DNA from: Candidatus Neomicrothrix sp. UBA6944
Lineage (GTDB): Bacteria; Actinomycetota; Acidimicrobiia; Acidimicrobiales; Poriferisodalaceae
Direction of reading: 5' to 3'
Assembly (NCBI GenBank): GCA_002448715.1
Contig: DJZU01000014.1
Location: forward strand, 10,612-74,611
Length of the DNA stretch: 64,000 bases
Of the stretch, positions 9,841 to 18,392 are shown piece after piece. Under the pieces are notes generated by a model. That model was not told the DNA's origin, did no database searches, and was given only the letters and a program-made list of their open reading frames with translations. A program made the translations under genes and the position numbers. Position 1 is the first letter of the stretch; each line of letters opens with the position of its first letter.

Positions 9841-11700
9841 ATGGCTCTGCGTCCCGAACCTGGCTCAGTTCCCGATCAGCCAGGTAGCTACCAATTTAAG
9901 GACTTAAGCGGACGCATTATCTACGTTGGTAAGGCAAAGAGTCTACGGAACCGACTGAACAGCTATTTTCAAGACGCTCGGAATCTTCACCCCCGAACTC
10001 TTCAAATGTTAGAGACAGCGACATCGGTGGAGTGGATTGAAGTGGCAACTGAAGTAGACGCTCTCATGCTTGAGTACAGCTTGATTCAGAGACACCAGCC
10101 GAGGTTCAACGTTCGGCTCCGAGATGATAAATCGTACCCATTTCTCTCGATCACCCTCCGAGACGAATGGCCACGGGCAATGGTCATGCGGGGTAAGAGA
10201 AAGAGGGGTAATAGATATTTCGGACCATTTGGGCACGCCCACGCGATTCGCGAAACTTTGGATCTCTTACTGAGGACATTTCCCATCCGCACCTGCAGTG
10301 ACAACAAGTTGGCTGAGCACCAGCGTCTAGGAAGGCCATGTCTGTTGTTCCATATCGAACAATGCGCCGGTCCTTGCGTAGGGGAAATAACGCCAGAAGA
10401 CTATGAAGGCCTAGTTCGTAAGCTCATTCGCTTTCTAGAAGGCGACACAGATGATGTGGTCAAAGAACTTGACGTCCGGATGCGCGAGGCAAGTAGCGCT
10501 ATGGAATTTGAATTAGCAGCACGGCTTCGTGACCGTCTATCAAGCGTTGAGAGAGCCATAGAGAAACGCCAGATCGCAGGTACGCGAAACGAAGATTTCG
10601 ATGTGATTGGGCTCCATGACGACGAGCTAGAAGCCTCAGTGCAGGTGTTCTACGTGCGTAAGGGCCGCGTTATGGGTCAGCGGGGTTCAATTGTTGACAA
10701 AGTCGAGGACGTTACCCAACCGGATCTAATTGCAAGGATTATTGAAGATTTGTATCACCAAGAAAATCCAATTGGTATGCCCAAAAACGTCTTTGTTCCT
10801 GCCTTGCCGGACCGGCAAGGCCTCTACGAAGAATGGCTTACAAAGCAGCGGGGTTCTCGTGTCGAAATCAGGGTACCCATGCGCGGCGACAAGAGAGCGT
10901 TGCATGAAACCGCCACAAGAAACGCAAAAGAGACGTTCGCCCGTCATCGTCTGAAGAGAGGTACTGATCACAACAGTCGTGCTCGCGCGCTGCAAGAACT
11001 TCAGAGTCACTTGAAGCTTCCCAATGCCCCCCTGCGGATCGAGTGCTACGACATGAGTCACCTCCAAGGAACCGACTACGTGGGATCAATGGTGGTGCTA
11101 GAAGATGCCGTACCCCGTAAGAGCGAATACCGACGTTTCAAAATCCGCGACGTTGCTGGAAATGATGACTTTGCGGCCATGGAAGAGGTTCTGTTTAGGC
11201 GCTTTAGAAATCTCCTTGCTGAAAGAGAAGTTCCGGATGAAGCTCCCGGGAAGTTTGCATACCCGCCTCAACTTTTGGTTGTTGATGGAGGTAAAGGACA
11301 GTTGGGCGTAGCCGTAAGGGTTTTAGAGACGCTCGGTCTTAGCGACGAGATACCCGTAGCTGCTCTCGCCAAGCAGTTTGAGGAAGTATTTGTTCCTGGA
11401 CGCTCGGCACCCATCGAGTTGCCGCGAGGCTCGGAAGCCTTATACCTTTTGCAGCGCATTCGGGACGAAAGCCACCGTTTCGCAGTCAATTATCATCGGA
11501 CCCTTCGTAAACAGAGAATGACGCGCAGCGTACTGGACGACATCTCTGGACTAGGAGACGCGCGTCGTAAACGTCTGGTAAAGGAATTTGGAGGCGTGCG
11601 AAAGGTGCAACAAGCGTCAATTGATGAGCTTTTGGCCCTGACGTGGTTACCTAATCCGGTAGCGCATGCTGTGTACGACCGAACCCAGGGGAGAGCGTGA
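9841..11700 (+). CDS. uvrC: UvrABC excinuclease subunit C
   Basis: UvrC makes both incisions around a lesion after binding UvrB. Domains in order: N-terminal GIY-YIG nuclease (GSYQFKDLSGRIIYVGKAKSLRNRL, residues about 15-40), the cysteine-containing linker (CLLFHIEQCAGPCVG), a UVR domain pairing with UvrB (SSAMEFELAARLRDRL), the RNase H-like nuclease half (RIECYDMSHLQGTDYVGSMVV ... LLVVDGGKGQL), and C-terminal helix-hairpin-helix (DDISGLGDARRKRLVKEFGG). 619 residues is normal. The start follows uvrA by 28 bases, so uvrA and uvrC are likely cotranscribed. A perfect 10-bp inverted repeat lies inside it at 10801-10821. Confidence 0.96.
   Translation: MALRPEPGSVPDQPGSYQFKDLSGRIIYVGKAKSLRNRLNSYFQDARNLHPRTLQMLETATSVEWIEVATEVDALMLEYSLIQRHQPRFNVRLRDDKSYPFLSITLRDEWPRAMVMRGKRKRGNRYFGPFGHAHAIRETLDLLLRTFPIRTCSDNKLAEHQRLGRPCLLFHIEQCAGPCVGEITPEDYEGLVRKLIRFLEGDTDDVVKELDVRMREASSAMEFELAARLRDRLSSVERAIEKRQIAGTRNEDFDVIGLHDDELEASVQVFYVRKGRVMGQRGSIVDKVEDVTQPDLIARIIEDLYHQENPIGMPKNVFVPALPDRQGLYEEWLTKQRGSRVEIRVPMRGDKRALHETATRNAKETFARHRLKRGTDHNSRARALQELQSHLKLPNAPLRIECYDMSHLQGTDYVGSMVVLEDAVPRKSEYRRFKIRDVAGNDDFAAMEEVLFRRFRNLLAEREVPDEAPGKFAYPPQLLVVDGGKGQLGVAVRVLETLGLSDEIPVAALAKQFEEVFVPGRSAPIELPRGSEALYLLQRIRDESHRFAVNYHRTLRKQRMTRSVLDDISGLGDARRKRLVKEFGGVRKVQQASIDELLALTWLPNPVAHAVYDRTQGRA
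10801..10821. repeat. Perfect 10-bp inverted repeat inside uvrC
   Basis: Arms GCCTTGCCGG (10801-10810) and CCGGCAAGGC (10812-10821) are separated by one A. It falls in the coding sequence for LPDRQGL, which lies in a poorly conserved linker of UvrC. No poly-T tract follows, so it is not a standard terminator. Confidence 0.55.
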
Positions 11701-12419
11701 CCCAAGACTCGTGGGAGAAACATTCGAACTGGTGGCAGCGCGAGTTCACTCGTGGCGCGGACCCCGAATATGAGGAGCAGATCCTTCCCTTATTAAAGGA
11801 TCTGGCTGTCGAAGGTGGCAGAGTCATTGATATTGGTTGTGGTGAAGGGCAAGTGGCTCGGGTGCTTTCGCTCAACTCGGCCCAGGTCTTCGGTGTTGAT
11901 CCAGCGTGGAACCAAATCTCTGAAGCCGCACGTCGCAGCACTCAAGAGGTCTACGGGCAAGCCTCAGCAATGGCGCTCCCATTCAAGGCAGGAGCCTTTG
12001 ATGCCGCAGTCGCATGCCTGGTCTTCGAACACATTACGGCGCTGAGGCAAGCAATTATGGAAGTCTCACGAGTTTTGATACAGGGCGGCACGTTTATTTT
12101 CTTGCTGAATCACCCGCTCTTACAAACGCCTGGAAGTGGATGGGTCGATGATTACATGTCGGACCCGCCTAGCCACTATTGGCGTGTTGGTCACTACCTT
12201 GTGCAGCACGAAAGTCTTGAGGAAGTGCAACTAGGTGTGCGCATTCCGTTTGTTCATCGCCCCTTGAGTGAATACGTCAATACTCTTTCTGAGAATGGTC
12301 TCCAGCTGGAACGGATGCTCGAACCGTCGCCGCCCGCAGGGTTCCTAGAGCGCAATGAGTCCTATCGCGCGGCAGCACACATCCCTCGACTACTGGTACT
12401 CATCTGTCGGAAGCGCTGA
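11697..12419 (+). CDS. Class I SAM-dependent methyltransferase (type 11-like)
   Basis: 240 residues with the Rossmann motif I VIDIGCGEGQVARVL at about residues 41-55, motif II acid in VFGVDP, and the post-motif region AMALPFKAGAFDAAVACLVFEHI typical of the Methyltransf_11 group. The GTG start overlaps the uvrC stop as GTGA, so translation is probably coupled to uvrC. It ends 31 bases before rapZ. The target of methylation (small molecule, lipid or tRNA) is not evident. I do not know it as part of the standard uvrC-rapZ neighbourhood, so it may be a lineage-specific insertion. Confidence 0.85.
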   Translation: MTQDSWEKHSNWWQREFTRGADPEYEEQILPLLKDLAVEGGRVIDIGCGEGQVARVLSLNSAQVFGVDPAWNQISEAARRSTQEVYGQASAMALPFKAGAFDAAVACLVFEHITALRQAIMEVSRVLIQGGTFIFLLNHPLLQTPGSGWVDDYMSDPPSHYWRVGHYLVQHESLEEVQLGVRIPFVHRPLSEYVNTLSENGLQLERMLEPSPPAGFLERNESYRAAAHIPRLLVLICRKR

Positions 12420-12450
12420 TGTTCTCATTGAGGCGACCTAGGCTTTAACT

Positions 12451-13323
12451 ATGGAGGACGGACCGAACTTTGTGGTGGTGGCCGGACTGTCTGGCGCTGG
12501 ACGTTCAACGGTAGCTGACACTCTGGAAGATTTAGGTTGGTTCGTGATCGATAACCTCCCTTCCAGTTTGCTCTCGTCGGCGGCGGAACTACTTACTGGT
12601 TCGGACCGCCGAGTCCAGCGTCTGGCCTTGGTCGCCGGATCGCATCAGCACCAAGAAGACCTTTTGGGCTTCTTAGCAGGTCTCGGTACGTCCCCAGCTC
12701 GGGTAAGTGTTATTTTCTTAGATGCGTCGACGGACGTGCTTCTCCGCCGCTATGACCAAACACGGAGGCGACACCCTCTTGCAAGTAACAGCGAGTCCGT
12801 GGCTGAAGCAATACAACGAGAACGCGAGTTGCTGGACCCGATAAAGCAAAAAGCTGACGTGGTAATTGATACCGGTGATCTCATCGTGCATGAACTGAAA
12901 TCTCGCGTAGTTGAAGCGTTCAGCGAAGCAGGTCGCGAACAACTGATGCAGACAACGGTAATGTCGTTTGGGTATAAACACGGTATTCCCACAGAAGCTG
13001 ATTTAGTTATCGACTGTCGCTTTTTAGCTAACCCACATTGGCTTCCAGAACTGCGGCCGCGAACAGGCCTAGATCAAGAAGTAAGAGATTATGTGCTCGG
13101 AGAATCGTCGACCGTCTTATTCCTCGAACGTCTCTTGCCGTTGCTGGACTTCTTGGTTCCTTCGTACGTCGAAGAAGGCAAGGCATATCTGACTATTGCG
13201 TTTGGTTGCACTGGAGGTCGCCATAGAAGCGTTGTGGTTGCCGAAGAAATAGGACGAATTTTGACCGATAACGGCTATGCGCCTCGAACACGACATCGCG
13301 ATCTCGAATCAAAAGAAATGTAG
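12451..13323 (+). CDS. rapZ: RNase adapter protein / nucleotide-binding protein RapZ
   Basis: 290 residues with N-terminal P-loop GLSGAGRST (about residues 13-21), followed by LEDLGWFVIDNLP, the family hallmark, and C-terminal GCTGGRHRSV. In Gammaproteobacteria RapZ directs RNase E to the GlmZ small RNA; the actinobacterial role is less clear and the P-loop has Arg where Lys is usual, as I recall for Actinobacteria generally. In most Actinobacteria yvcK and whiA follow directly; here the next gene is gap, 87 bases away. Confidence 0.93.
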   Translation: MEDGPNFVVVAGLSGAGRSTVADTLEDLGWFVIDNLPSSLLSSAAELLTGSDRRVQRLALVAGSHQHQEDLLGFLAGLGTSPARVSVIFLDASTDVLLRRYDQTRRRHPLASNSESVAEAIQRERELLDPIKQKADVVIDTGDLIVHELKSRVVEAFSEAGREQLMQTTVMSFGYKHGIPTEADLVIDCRFLANPHWLPELRPRTGLDQEVRDYVLGESSTVLFLERLLPLLDFLVPSYVEEGKAYLTIAFGCTGGRHRSVVVAEEIGRILTDNGYAPRTRHRDLESKEM

Positions 13324-13410
13324 AAGTAGACGATCAATTCGCCACAGTCTGCGAGCCATGCGGTAGACATTCAGCAGCGTCTCTATTCCCTTTCAGAAAG
13401 CGAGTCCTCC

Positions 13411-14412
13411 ATGACCGTGCGTGTTGGCATAAATGGTTTCGGCCGGATCGGTAGAAACTTCTTCCGAGCTGTTCAAAAGCAAGGTGCTGATCTTGAAATT
13501 GTCGCGGTAAATGACCTCGGCGACCAAGGCACGATGGCTCATTTGTTGAAGTATGACTCGGTGCTGGGGAATCTACCCAACGACATTTCGGCCACGGAAG
13601 GCGGGATTTCCATAGACGGTAACCTTCTGAAGGTTCTGTCCGAACGAAACCCCAGCGACTTGCCATGGGCAGACCTAGAAGTCGATGTGGTTATCGAATC
13701 CACGGGTATTTTCACTGACAGAGACAAAGCCTCCCAGCATCTAGACGCTGGCGCCCCTTTGGTAATTGTCTCTGCTCCCGCCAGTGGGGCCGACGCAACC
13801 ATCGTCGTTGGGGTCAACCACAACGAATTCGACAAAGATGCGCATCAAGTGATTTCCAATGCCAGTTGTACGACGAACTGTTTTGTTCCCATGGTCCAAG
13901 TCCTAGACGACGCCTTCGGAGTTGAAAAAGGTCTGATGACAACAGTGCACGCGTACACCGGTGATCAGTCGCTTGTCGATGGCCCACATAGTGACCTTAG
14001 GAGAGCCCGGGCATCTGCCGTGAACATCATTCCCACTTCTACGGGAGCTGCTCGCGCTACAGGACTCGTGCTGCAGGCTATGAACGGCAAGCTTGATGGC
14101 ACCTCATTGCGAGTACCGATTCCAGATGGCTCGATCACCGACTTCACCGCAGTTCTGTCGTCTAGTCCCACCGTTGAGGAAATCAATTCCGCCTTCGAGG
14201 ATGCCGCTTCCAAAGCACCACTCGCTGGGATCCTGACCTATAGCGAAGACCCTCTAGTTTCTGCAGATATCGTCGGCGACCCCTCCAGCTGCGTGTTCGA
14301 CGCGGGCCTTACGATGACGATGGACAATCTGGTCAAGGTCAGCGGTTGGTACGACAACGAATGGGGTTACTCGAATCGTTTGGTTGACTTAGTTGGAATT
14401 ACCTGCGGTTGA
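13411..14412 (+). CDS. gap: Glyceraldehyde-3-phosphate dehydrogenase, type I
   Basis: Catalyses NAD-dependent oxidation and phosphorylation of glyceraldehyde 3-phosphate. The N-terminal dinucleotide motif GINGFGRIGRN is at residues 7-17, the cofactor-selecting Asp follows in AVNDLGD, the catalytic Cys is in SNASCTTNC (Cys153), and the partner His lies in TTVHAYTGDQ. C-terminal WYDNEWGYSNR is the usual ending. 333 residues is standard. It heads the gap-pgk-tpiA block. No strong ribosome site precedes the ATG. Confidence 0.97.
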   Translation: MTVRVGINGFGRIGRNFFRAVQKQGADLEIVAVNDLGDQGTMAHLLKYDSVLGNLPNDISATEGGISIDGNLLKVLSERNPSDLPWADLEVDVVIESTGIFTDRDKASQHLDAGAPLVIVSAPASGADATIVVGVNHNEFDKDAHQVISNASCTTNCFVPMVQVLDDAFGVEKGLMTTVHAYTGDQSLVDGPHSDLRRARASAVNIIPTSTGAARATGLVLQAMNGKLDGTSLRVPIPDGSITDFTAVLSSSPTVEEINSAFEDAASKAPLAGILTYSEDPLVSADIVGDPSSCVFDAGLTMTMDNLVKVSGWYDNEWGYSNRLVDLVGITCG

Positions 14413-14419
14413 GCGCGAC

Positions 14420-15541
14420 GTGAATGATTTTGCAGTCCCCACCCTCGAAGATTTGGAAGCCTCGGTTGGCGATCTAGACGGCAAGCGCATATTGGTTCGC
14501 TGTGATTTCAACGTTCCGCTCAGAGATGGAGAGATCGCCGACGATTTGAGGATTAAAGCCGCTGCACCGACGATTTCCTGGTTACAGAAAAGAGGAGCCC
14601 AGGTCGTTCTCTGCACCCACTTAGGGCGGCCCGATGGCAAACCAGAGAAACGATTTTCAGTCGAAATTCTTCGCAGTCGGATCGATGTAGTGATCCCCGG
14701 TGCAGAAATTATCGAAAACGTTAGATTTGACCCTGGAGAGACAGCCAATTCACCGGAGTTCGTGCGGTACTTGGTAGAAGGTGCCGGCGGCACGGCATTC
14801 GATGGGTACGTCAACGATGCTTTTGGAGTGTCGCATCGCTCCCACGCGTCAGTTGTTGGCCCTCCAACCATGCTGCCTTCCGCAGCAGGCCGGCTTTTAG
14901 AAAAAGAAGTTGAGGTGCTAGGAAGCATGAGATCTGCACCACGTAGACCTTTTTTGGCAGTGCTCGGCGGCGCTAAAGTCAGCGACAAAATCGGTGTTAT
15001 TGAGTCCCTACTTGGAGTTGTTGACCGGCTGGTGATTGGAGGTGGTATGTGCTTCACCTTTTTGAAGGCGCTCGGGAATAACGTCGGCGATTCGCTATGT
15101 GAAGATGATCAACTTGACGCGTGCAAGCAACTTATTGATTCAGGGGCCCCAATATTGTTGCCGGCTGACATCACAGCTCTCAGCCCTGAAGGTGAAATTC
15201 GCCAGATGGGACAGTCCATGCCGGAAGGCTGGAAAGGCCTCGACATTGGGCCTGGCAGCGCCGCCGAATTCGGCGATGCCATTCTTGAAGCAAAGACAGT
15301 TTTCTGGAATGGGCCGATGGGATTGTTTGAAGATTCTCGGTTTGCGGCGGGCACCAGAGCTATCGGACAGGCTTTAGCTGACTCGCGGGCTTTTACAGTC
15401 GTGGGAGGGGGAGATAGCGCTGCAGCCGTAGCTGAATTCGGGCTAAGCCCGTATATGGATCACGTCAGTACTGGAGGGGGAGCCAGTCTCGAGTTTTTAG
15501 AGTTGGGTGATCTCCCCGGATTAGCCGCTCTTCGAAACTAA
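14420..15541 (+). CDS. pgk: Phosphoglycerate kinase
   Basis: Transfers phosphate from 1,3-bisphosphoglycerate to ADP. Substrate-binding motifs RCDFNVPL, CTHLGRPDGK, NDAFGVSHRSHAS and the nucleotide-binding region (LGGAKVSDKIGVI, VFWNGPMGLFE, VVGGGDSAAAV) are all present. I choose the GTG at 14420, eight bases after the gap stop, giving about 373 residues; an in-frame TTG at 14393 would overlap gap and add nine residues with no family support. The two are surely cotranscribed. Confidence 0.95.
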   Translation: MNDFAVPTLEDLEASVGDLDGKRILVRCDFNVPLRDGEIADDLRIKAAAPTISWLQKRGAQVVLCTHLGRPDGKPEKRFSVEILRSRIDVVIPGAEIIENVRFDPGETANSPEFVRYLVEGAGGTAFDGYVNDAFGVSHRSHASVVGPPTMLPSAAGRLLEKEVEVLGSMRSAPRRPFLAVLGGAKVSDKIGVIESLLGVVDRLVIGGGMCFTFLKALGNNVGDSLCEDDQLDACKQLIDSGAPILLPADITALSPEGEIRQMGQSMPEGWKGLDIGPGSAAEFGDAILEAKTVFWNGPMGLFEDSRFAAGTRAIGQALADSRAFTVVGGGDSAAAVAEFGLSPYMDHVSTGGGASLEFLELGDLPGLAALRN

Positions 15542-15549
15542 GGAACTTC

Positions 15550-16320
15550 ATGGCCCGCATCCCACTGATTTCTGGTAATTGGAAGATGAATCTCAATCAC
15601 TTTGAAGCTATTCAGCTAGTTCAAAAAATTAGCTACGAACTCCGAAACCACGACTATGACGCGGTAGAAGTCTCAGTTCACCCACCGTTCACGGACCTCC
15701 GCTCGGTGCAGACAGTAATTGATGCCGATCGGATGCTCTTTCAGCTCGGTGCGCAGAACTGCCACTCTGAAGCCTCAGGTGCCTTTACAGGCGAAGTATC
15801 GCCTGCGATGTTGCAGAAAATGGACGTTGACTTCGTCATCGTGGGGCATAGCGAACGCAGGGCTTTGTTTGGGGAGAGCAACGATATTGTTGCTGCAAAG
15901 GCGCAAGCGGTGGCTGCCCATCAAATGACCCCGATTGTCTGTGTCGGTGAAACGCTGCAAGAACGAGAAGCGGGCGAAGCTCAAGCCGTTGTCGAAGCAC
16001 AAGTGACCGGCAGCTTGGCTTCTTTAAAAGGAGAAAAGCTGGCGAACGTCGTCATTGCATATGAGCCAGTCTGGGCGATAGGTACCGGAGCTACGGCTTC
16101 TGCGAAGGACGCACAGATGATGTGTGCGCATATTCGAAGTGTGATTGGAACAATTAAGAAATCAGCAGCGGAACAGGTAAGGATCCAATACGGGGGATCG
16201 GTCAATGCTTCTAACGCTGGCGAATTGATGTCGATGCCCGACATCGATGGTGCTCTGGTCGGTGGAGCGTCACTCGATGCAGCCTCTTTCGCGAGGGTCG
16301 TGAGCTTCCAAGACACCTAG
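15550..16320 (+). CDS. tpiA: Triose-phosphate isomerase
   Basis: Interconverts dihydroxyacetone phosphate and glyceraldehyde 3-phosphate. All catalytic residues are visible: Asn10 and Lys12 in SGNWKMN, His100 in VIVGHSERR, and Glu172 in AYEPVWAIGTG, with the phosphate loop YGGSVNASN and the end ALVGGASLD. 256 residues is normal. The start lies eight bases after the pgk stop with AAGGAA in front, so it belongs to the same operon. Confidence 0.97.
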   Translation: MARIPLISGNWKMNLNHFEAIQLVQKISYELRNHDYDAVEVSVHPPFTDLRSVQTVIDADRMLFQLGAQNCHSEASGAFTGEVSPAMLQKMDVDFVIVGHSERRALFGESNDIVAAKAQAVAAHQMTPIVCVGETLQEREAGEAQAVVEAQVTGSLASLKGEKLANVVIAYEPVWAIGTGATASAKDAQMMCAHIRSVIGTIKKSAAEQVRIQYGGSVNASNAGELMSMPDIDGALVGGASLDAASFARVVSFQDT

Positions 16321-16329
16321 TATCAACGT

Positions 16330-17826
16330 ATGTCGTCTACTCAGTGGAGTTCTAAACGTCCAGCGCTCCGAGATGGCCTCGTCGCTGTAGTTAAACGCGA
16401 TTGTCCTACGTGCGTGGATATTGCGTCAGTGCTAGAGGAGATCAACCAGCGGGGTCAGGGCGTTACCGTCTATACCCAAGACGATCCTGATTTCCCAGAG
16501 GTAATCGCAAATAGGATCGATGATCGCACTTTGGAATTCTCATGGCATTACGACATAGAGACTGTGCCAACACTGATGTTTGTGCAAGACGGAGTGGAAC
16601 TAGCCCGTACTGTCGGATGGAGCCGTCCTGATTGGGAAGCGATGTCCGGCGTTGATGACCTCGGAACGGACCTTCCCGAAATGCGTCCTGGATGTGGATC
16701 CATGTCTGTGGACCCTAGTTTGGCGGATTCGTTAGACCTGAAATTTGGAGACCGTTCGACGCAAAGCCGTCTGGTGGAATTAGCCGCCCTTGAGGACGAA
16801 TTCGATGCCATGTTCGATCGAGGATGGTCTGACGGCCTGCCCGTGGTTCCACCCACTGAAGAACGAGTAGCGCGCATGCTGGCAGGAACGGAGCGGCAGG
16901 CGGATGAAATTGTGGCGATCGTCCCACCGACACTCAATTCCTGCACCGTAGAAAAAGTCGCCATTAATGCTGTCATGGCAGGGTGCAAACCGGAGTACCT
17001 ACCCGTGGTGTTAGCGGCCGTTGAGGCAGCGTGTACAGACCAGTTCAACATGCACGGCCTCCTGTGCACCCTGTGGTTTTCTGGCCCAATCATCATCGTC
17101 AACGGCCCGATTCGTCAGCGAATCGGAATGAACGCAGACAAGAACGCTTTAGGGCAAGGGAACAGGGCGAATTCCACAATAGGGCGAGCGTTGCAGCTTG
17201 TTGTAAGAAACGTCGGCGGCGGCAAACCTGGTGTGGGTGGGATTGACCGTTCAGCGTTGGGGGCCCCATCGAAAGTTGGATGGTGCTTCGCTGAAGATGA
17301 AGAAAACTTACCTGAGGGGTGGGATCCACTATCGGTCACGAGAGGCTTCGAACAAGACGAAGACACGGTGACCCTCTTCGCAGGACACGGGCCAATTGGT
17401 TGTATAGATCAAATCTCCCGAACGCCCGAATCGTTGATCCGAACTTTGGCCCAGCAACTACAAGCAGTTGGTAACCGCAAACTTCCAAGCGAAGCGATGA
17501 TCGTCATGACCCCTGAGCACATGAATGTCTTCTCTGCGGCAGGCTGGTCAAAGACGAAGTTCTATGAGGAGTTAGAGCCACTGCTTCAAATGGACCCCGA
17601 GCTTTCCGCTAGAGGCGCCCTAGGTATCGAAGAAGGAATACCTCTATCGTCTGCCGAGGAGACAGTATTTGGGTCTGAAGCCGGACGAGAGATTCGCAAA
17701 CTTCCCGCATGGTCACCGATGATCGTTCGGGCTGGGGGAGGAGCAGGCGGCTTCTCGGCGATCTTGGAGGGTTGGGTTCCGGGAAGCAAGGGGAGCACCC
17801 CAATTACGCATCGGATCGGCACCTAG
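16330..17826 (+). CDS. Thioredoxin-fold protein fused to a large conserved domain of unknown function
   Basis: 498 residues. Residues about 15-105 look like a thioredoxin domain: a redox motif CPTC at Cys25-Cys28 after a beta strand (VAVVKRD), and the cis-proline loop TVPT at Pro80. A linker carries PGCGS (Cys122). From about 150 the protein is a second domain with conserved-looking stretches: RGWSDGLPVVPPTEERV, VEKVAINAVMAGCKPEYLPVV, NMHGLL, NALGQGNRANSTIGRAL, and a glycine-rich end AGGGAGGFSAIL. I have seen similar proteins in actinobacterial genomes without an assigned role. It starts nine bases after tpiA and ends before secG, so it is inside the glycolytic operon. A disulfide-linked enzyme or sensor is possible; I will not assign one. 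Confidence 0.8.
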   Translation: MSSTQWSSKRPALRDGLVAVVKRDCPTCVDIASVLEEINQRGQGVTVYTQDDPDFPEVIANRIDDRTLEFSWHYDIETVPTLMFVQDGVELARTVGWSRPDWEAMSGVDDLGTDLPEMRPGCGSMSVDPSLADSLDLKFGDRSTQSRLVELAALEDEFDAMFDRGWSDGLPVVPPTEERVARMLAGTERQADEIVAIVPPTLNSCTVEKVAINAVMAGCKPEYLPVVLAAVEAACTDQFNMHGLLCTLWFSGPIIIVNGPIRQRIGMNADKNALGQGNRANSTIGRALQLVVRNVGGGKPGVGGIDRSALGAPSKVGWCFAEDEENLPEGWDPLSVTRGFEQDEDTVTLFAGHGPIGCIDQISRTPESLIRTLAQQLQAVGNRKLPSEAMIVMTPEHMNVFSAAGWSKTKFYEELEPLLQMDPELSARGALGIEEGIPLSSAEETVFGSEAGREIRKLPAWSPMIVRAGGGAGGFSAILEGWVPGSKGSTPITHRIGT

Positions 17827-17891
17827 CTCCGATCCTGGCCTTGAGACTCCAGATCGAGGAGTCGCGGAGAGACGCTGGTACTATCGACCCT

Positions 17892-18122
17892 GTGTTGACC
17901 TGGATAGTTGGTGCTTTGCACTTGATCTCTGCATTCTCGCTGGTGGGCCTTGTGTTGCTGCACAGCGGCAAAGGCGGAGGTGTTTCCGACATGTTCGGAG
18001 GAAGCGTCGGAGCAACAGCTGCGGGCTCAACAGTTGCCGAAAAAAACCTCAGTCGTATCACGGTGGTTGTGGCGGTCACCTTCGGCTTCACTACTTTGAT
18101 ATTGGGTTTATTGCTTGCGTAG
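17892..18122 (+). CDS. secG: Preprotein translocase subunit SecG
   Basis: About 76 residues with two membrane helices: LTWIVGALHLISAFSLVGLVLLHSGKGGG and ITVVVAVTFGFTTLILGLLLA, joined by the glycine-rich loop SDMFGGSVGATAAGSTVAEKN typical of SecG. It helps SecYE move unfolded proteins through the membrane. I choose the GTG at 17892 because it places the first helix at the N-terminus; longer readings upstream overlap the previous gene. SecG after tpiA is standard in Actinobacteria. Confidence 0.92.
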   Translation: MLTWIVGALHLISAFSLVGLVLLHSGKGGGVSDMFGGSVGATAAGSTVAEKNLSRITVVVAVTFGFTTLILGLLLA

Positions 18123-18206
18123 TCGGCGGTTTGTTGGCGATTTCTCTATGTTGGCAACCTTCAGGACGTTGGTAGAGTGGTCCCTCTTCCGGGTGACCGG
18201 AGCAGC

Positions 18207-18294
18207 GTCGGAGTGGCGGAATTGGCAGACGCGCTAGACTAAGGATCTAGTGCCCGTTAAGGGTGTGGGGGTTCAAGTCCCCCCTCCGACACCA
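18207..18294 (+). tRNA. tRNA-Leu (anticodon AAG as read)
   Basis: A type II tRNA of 88 bases including an encoded CCA. The acceptor arms GTCGGAG and CTCCGAC pair fully; the anticodon stem CTAGA/TCTAG encloses the loop CTAAGGA, giving anticodon AAG; the long variable arm CCC-GTTAA-GGG and T-arm GGGGG-TTCAAGT-CCCCC follow. The D-arm is the leucine type (GGCGGAATTGGCAGACGC). AAG is uncommon in bacteria, where GAG usually reads CUU and CUC; see the findings. Confidence 0.95.
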
Positions 18295-18392
18295 TCTGAA
18301 GTCGCAACAAAGCGGAGCCGGGCATACATGGTGCGCCTAAGCGTTTATTGTTGCTTCGACACCAATTATCGATCACTTTAAGGCATACAACT

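Noticed and set aside
12451..12560. RapZ P-loop with Arg in place of Lys
   Set aside because: As I recall, actinobacterial RapZ proteins often have GAGRST, so it is not treated as a lost function.
14389..15057. A 222-residue minus-strand frame across pgk
   Set aside because: It is the reverse reading of the well-supported pgk gene, with no domain or ribosome site.
16548..17102. A 184-residue minus-strand frame under the thioredoxin-fused gene
   Set aside because: It is antisense to conserved coding sequence and has no recognisable domain.
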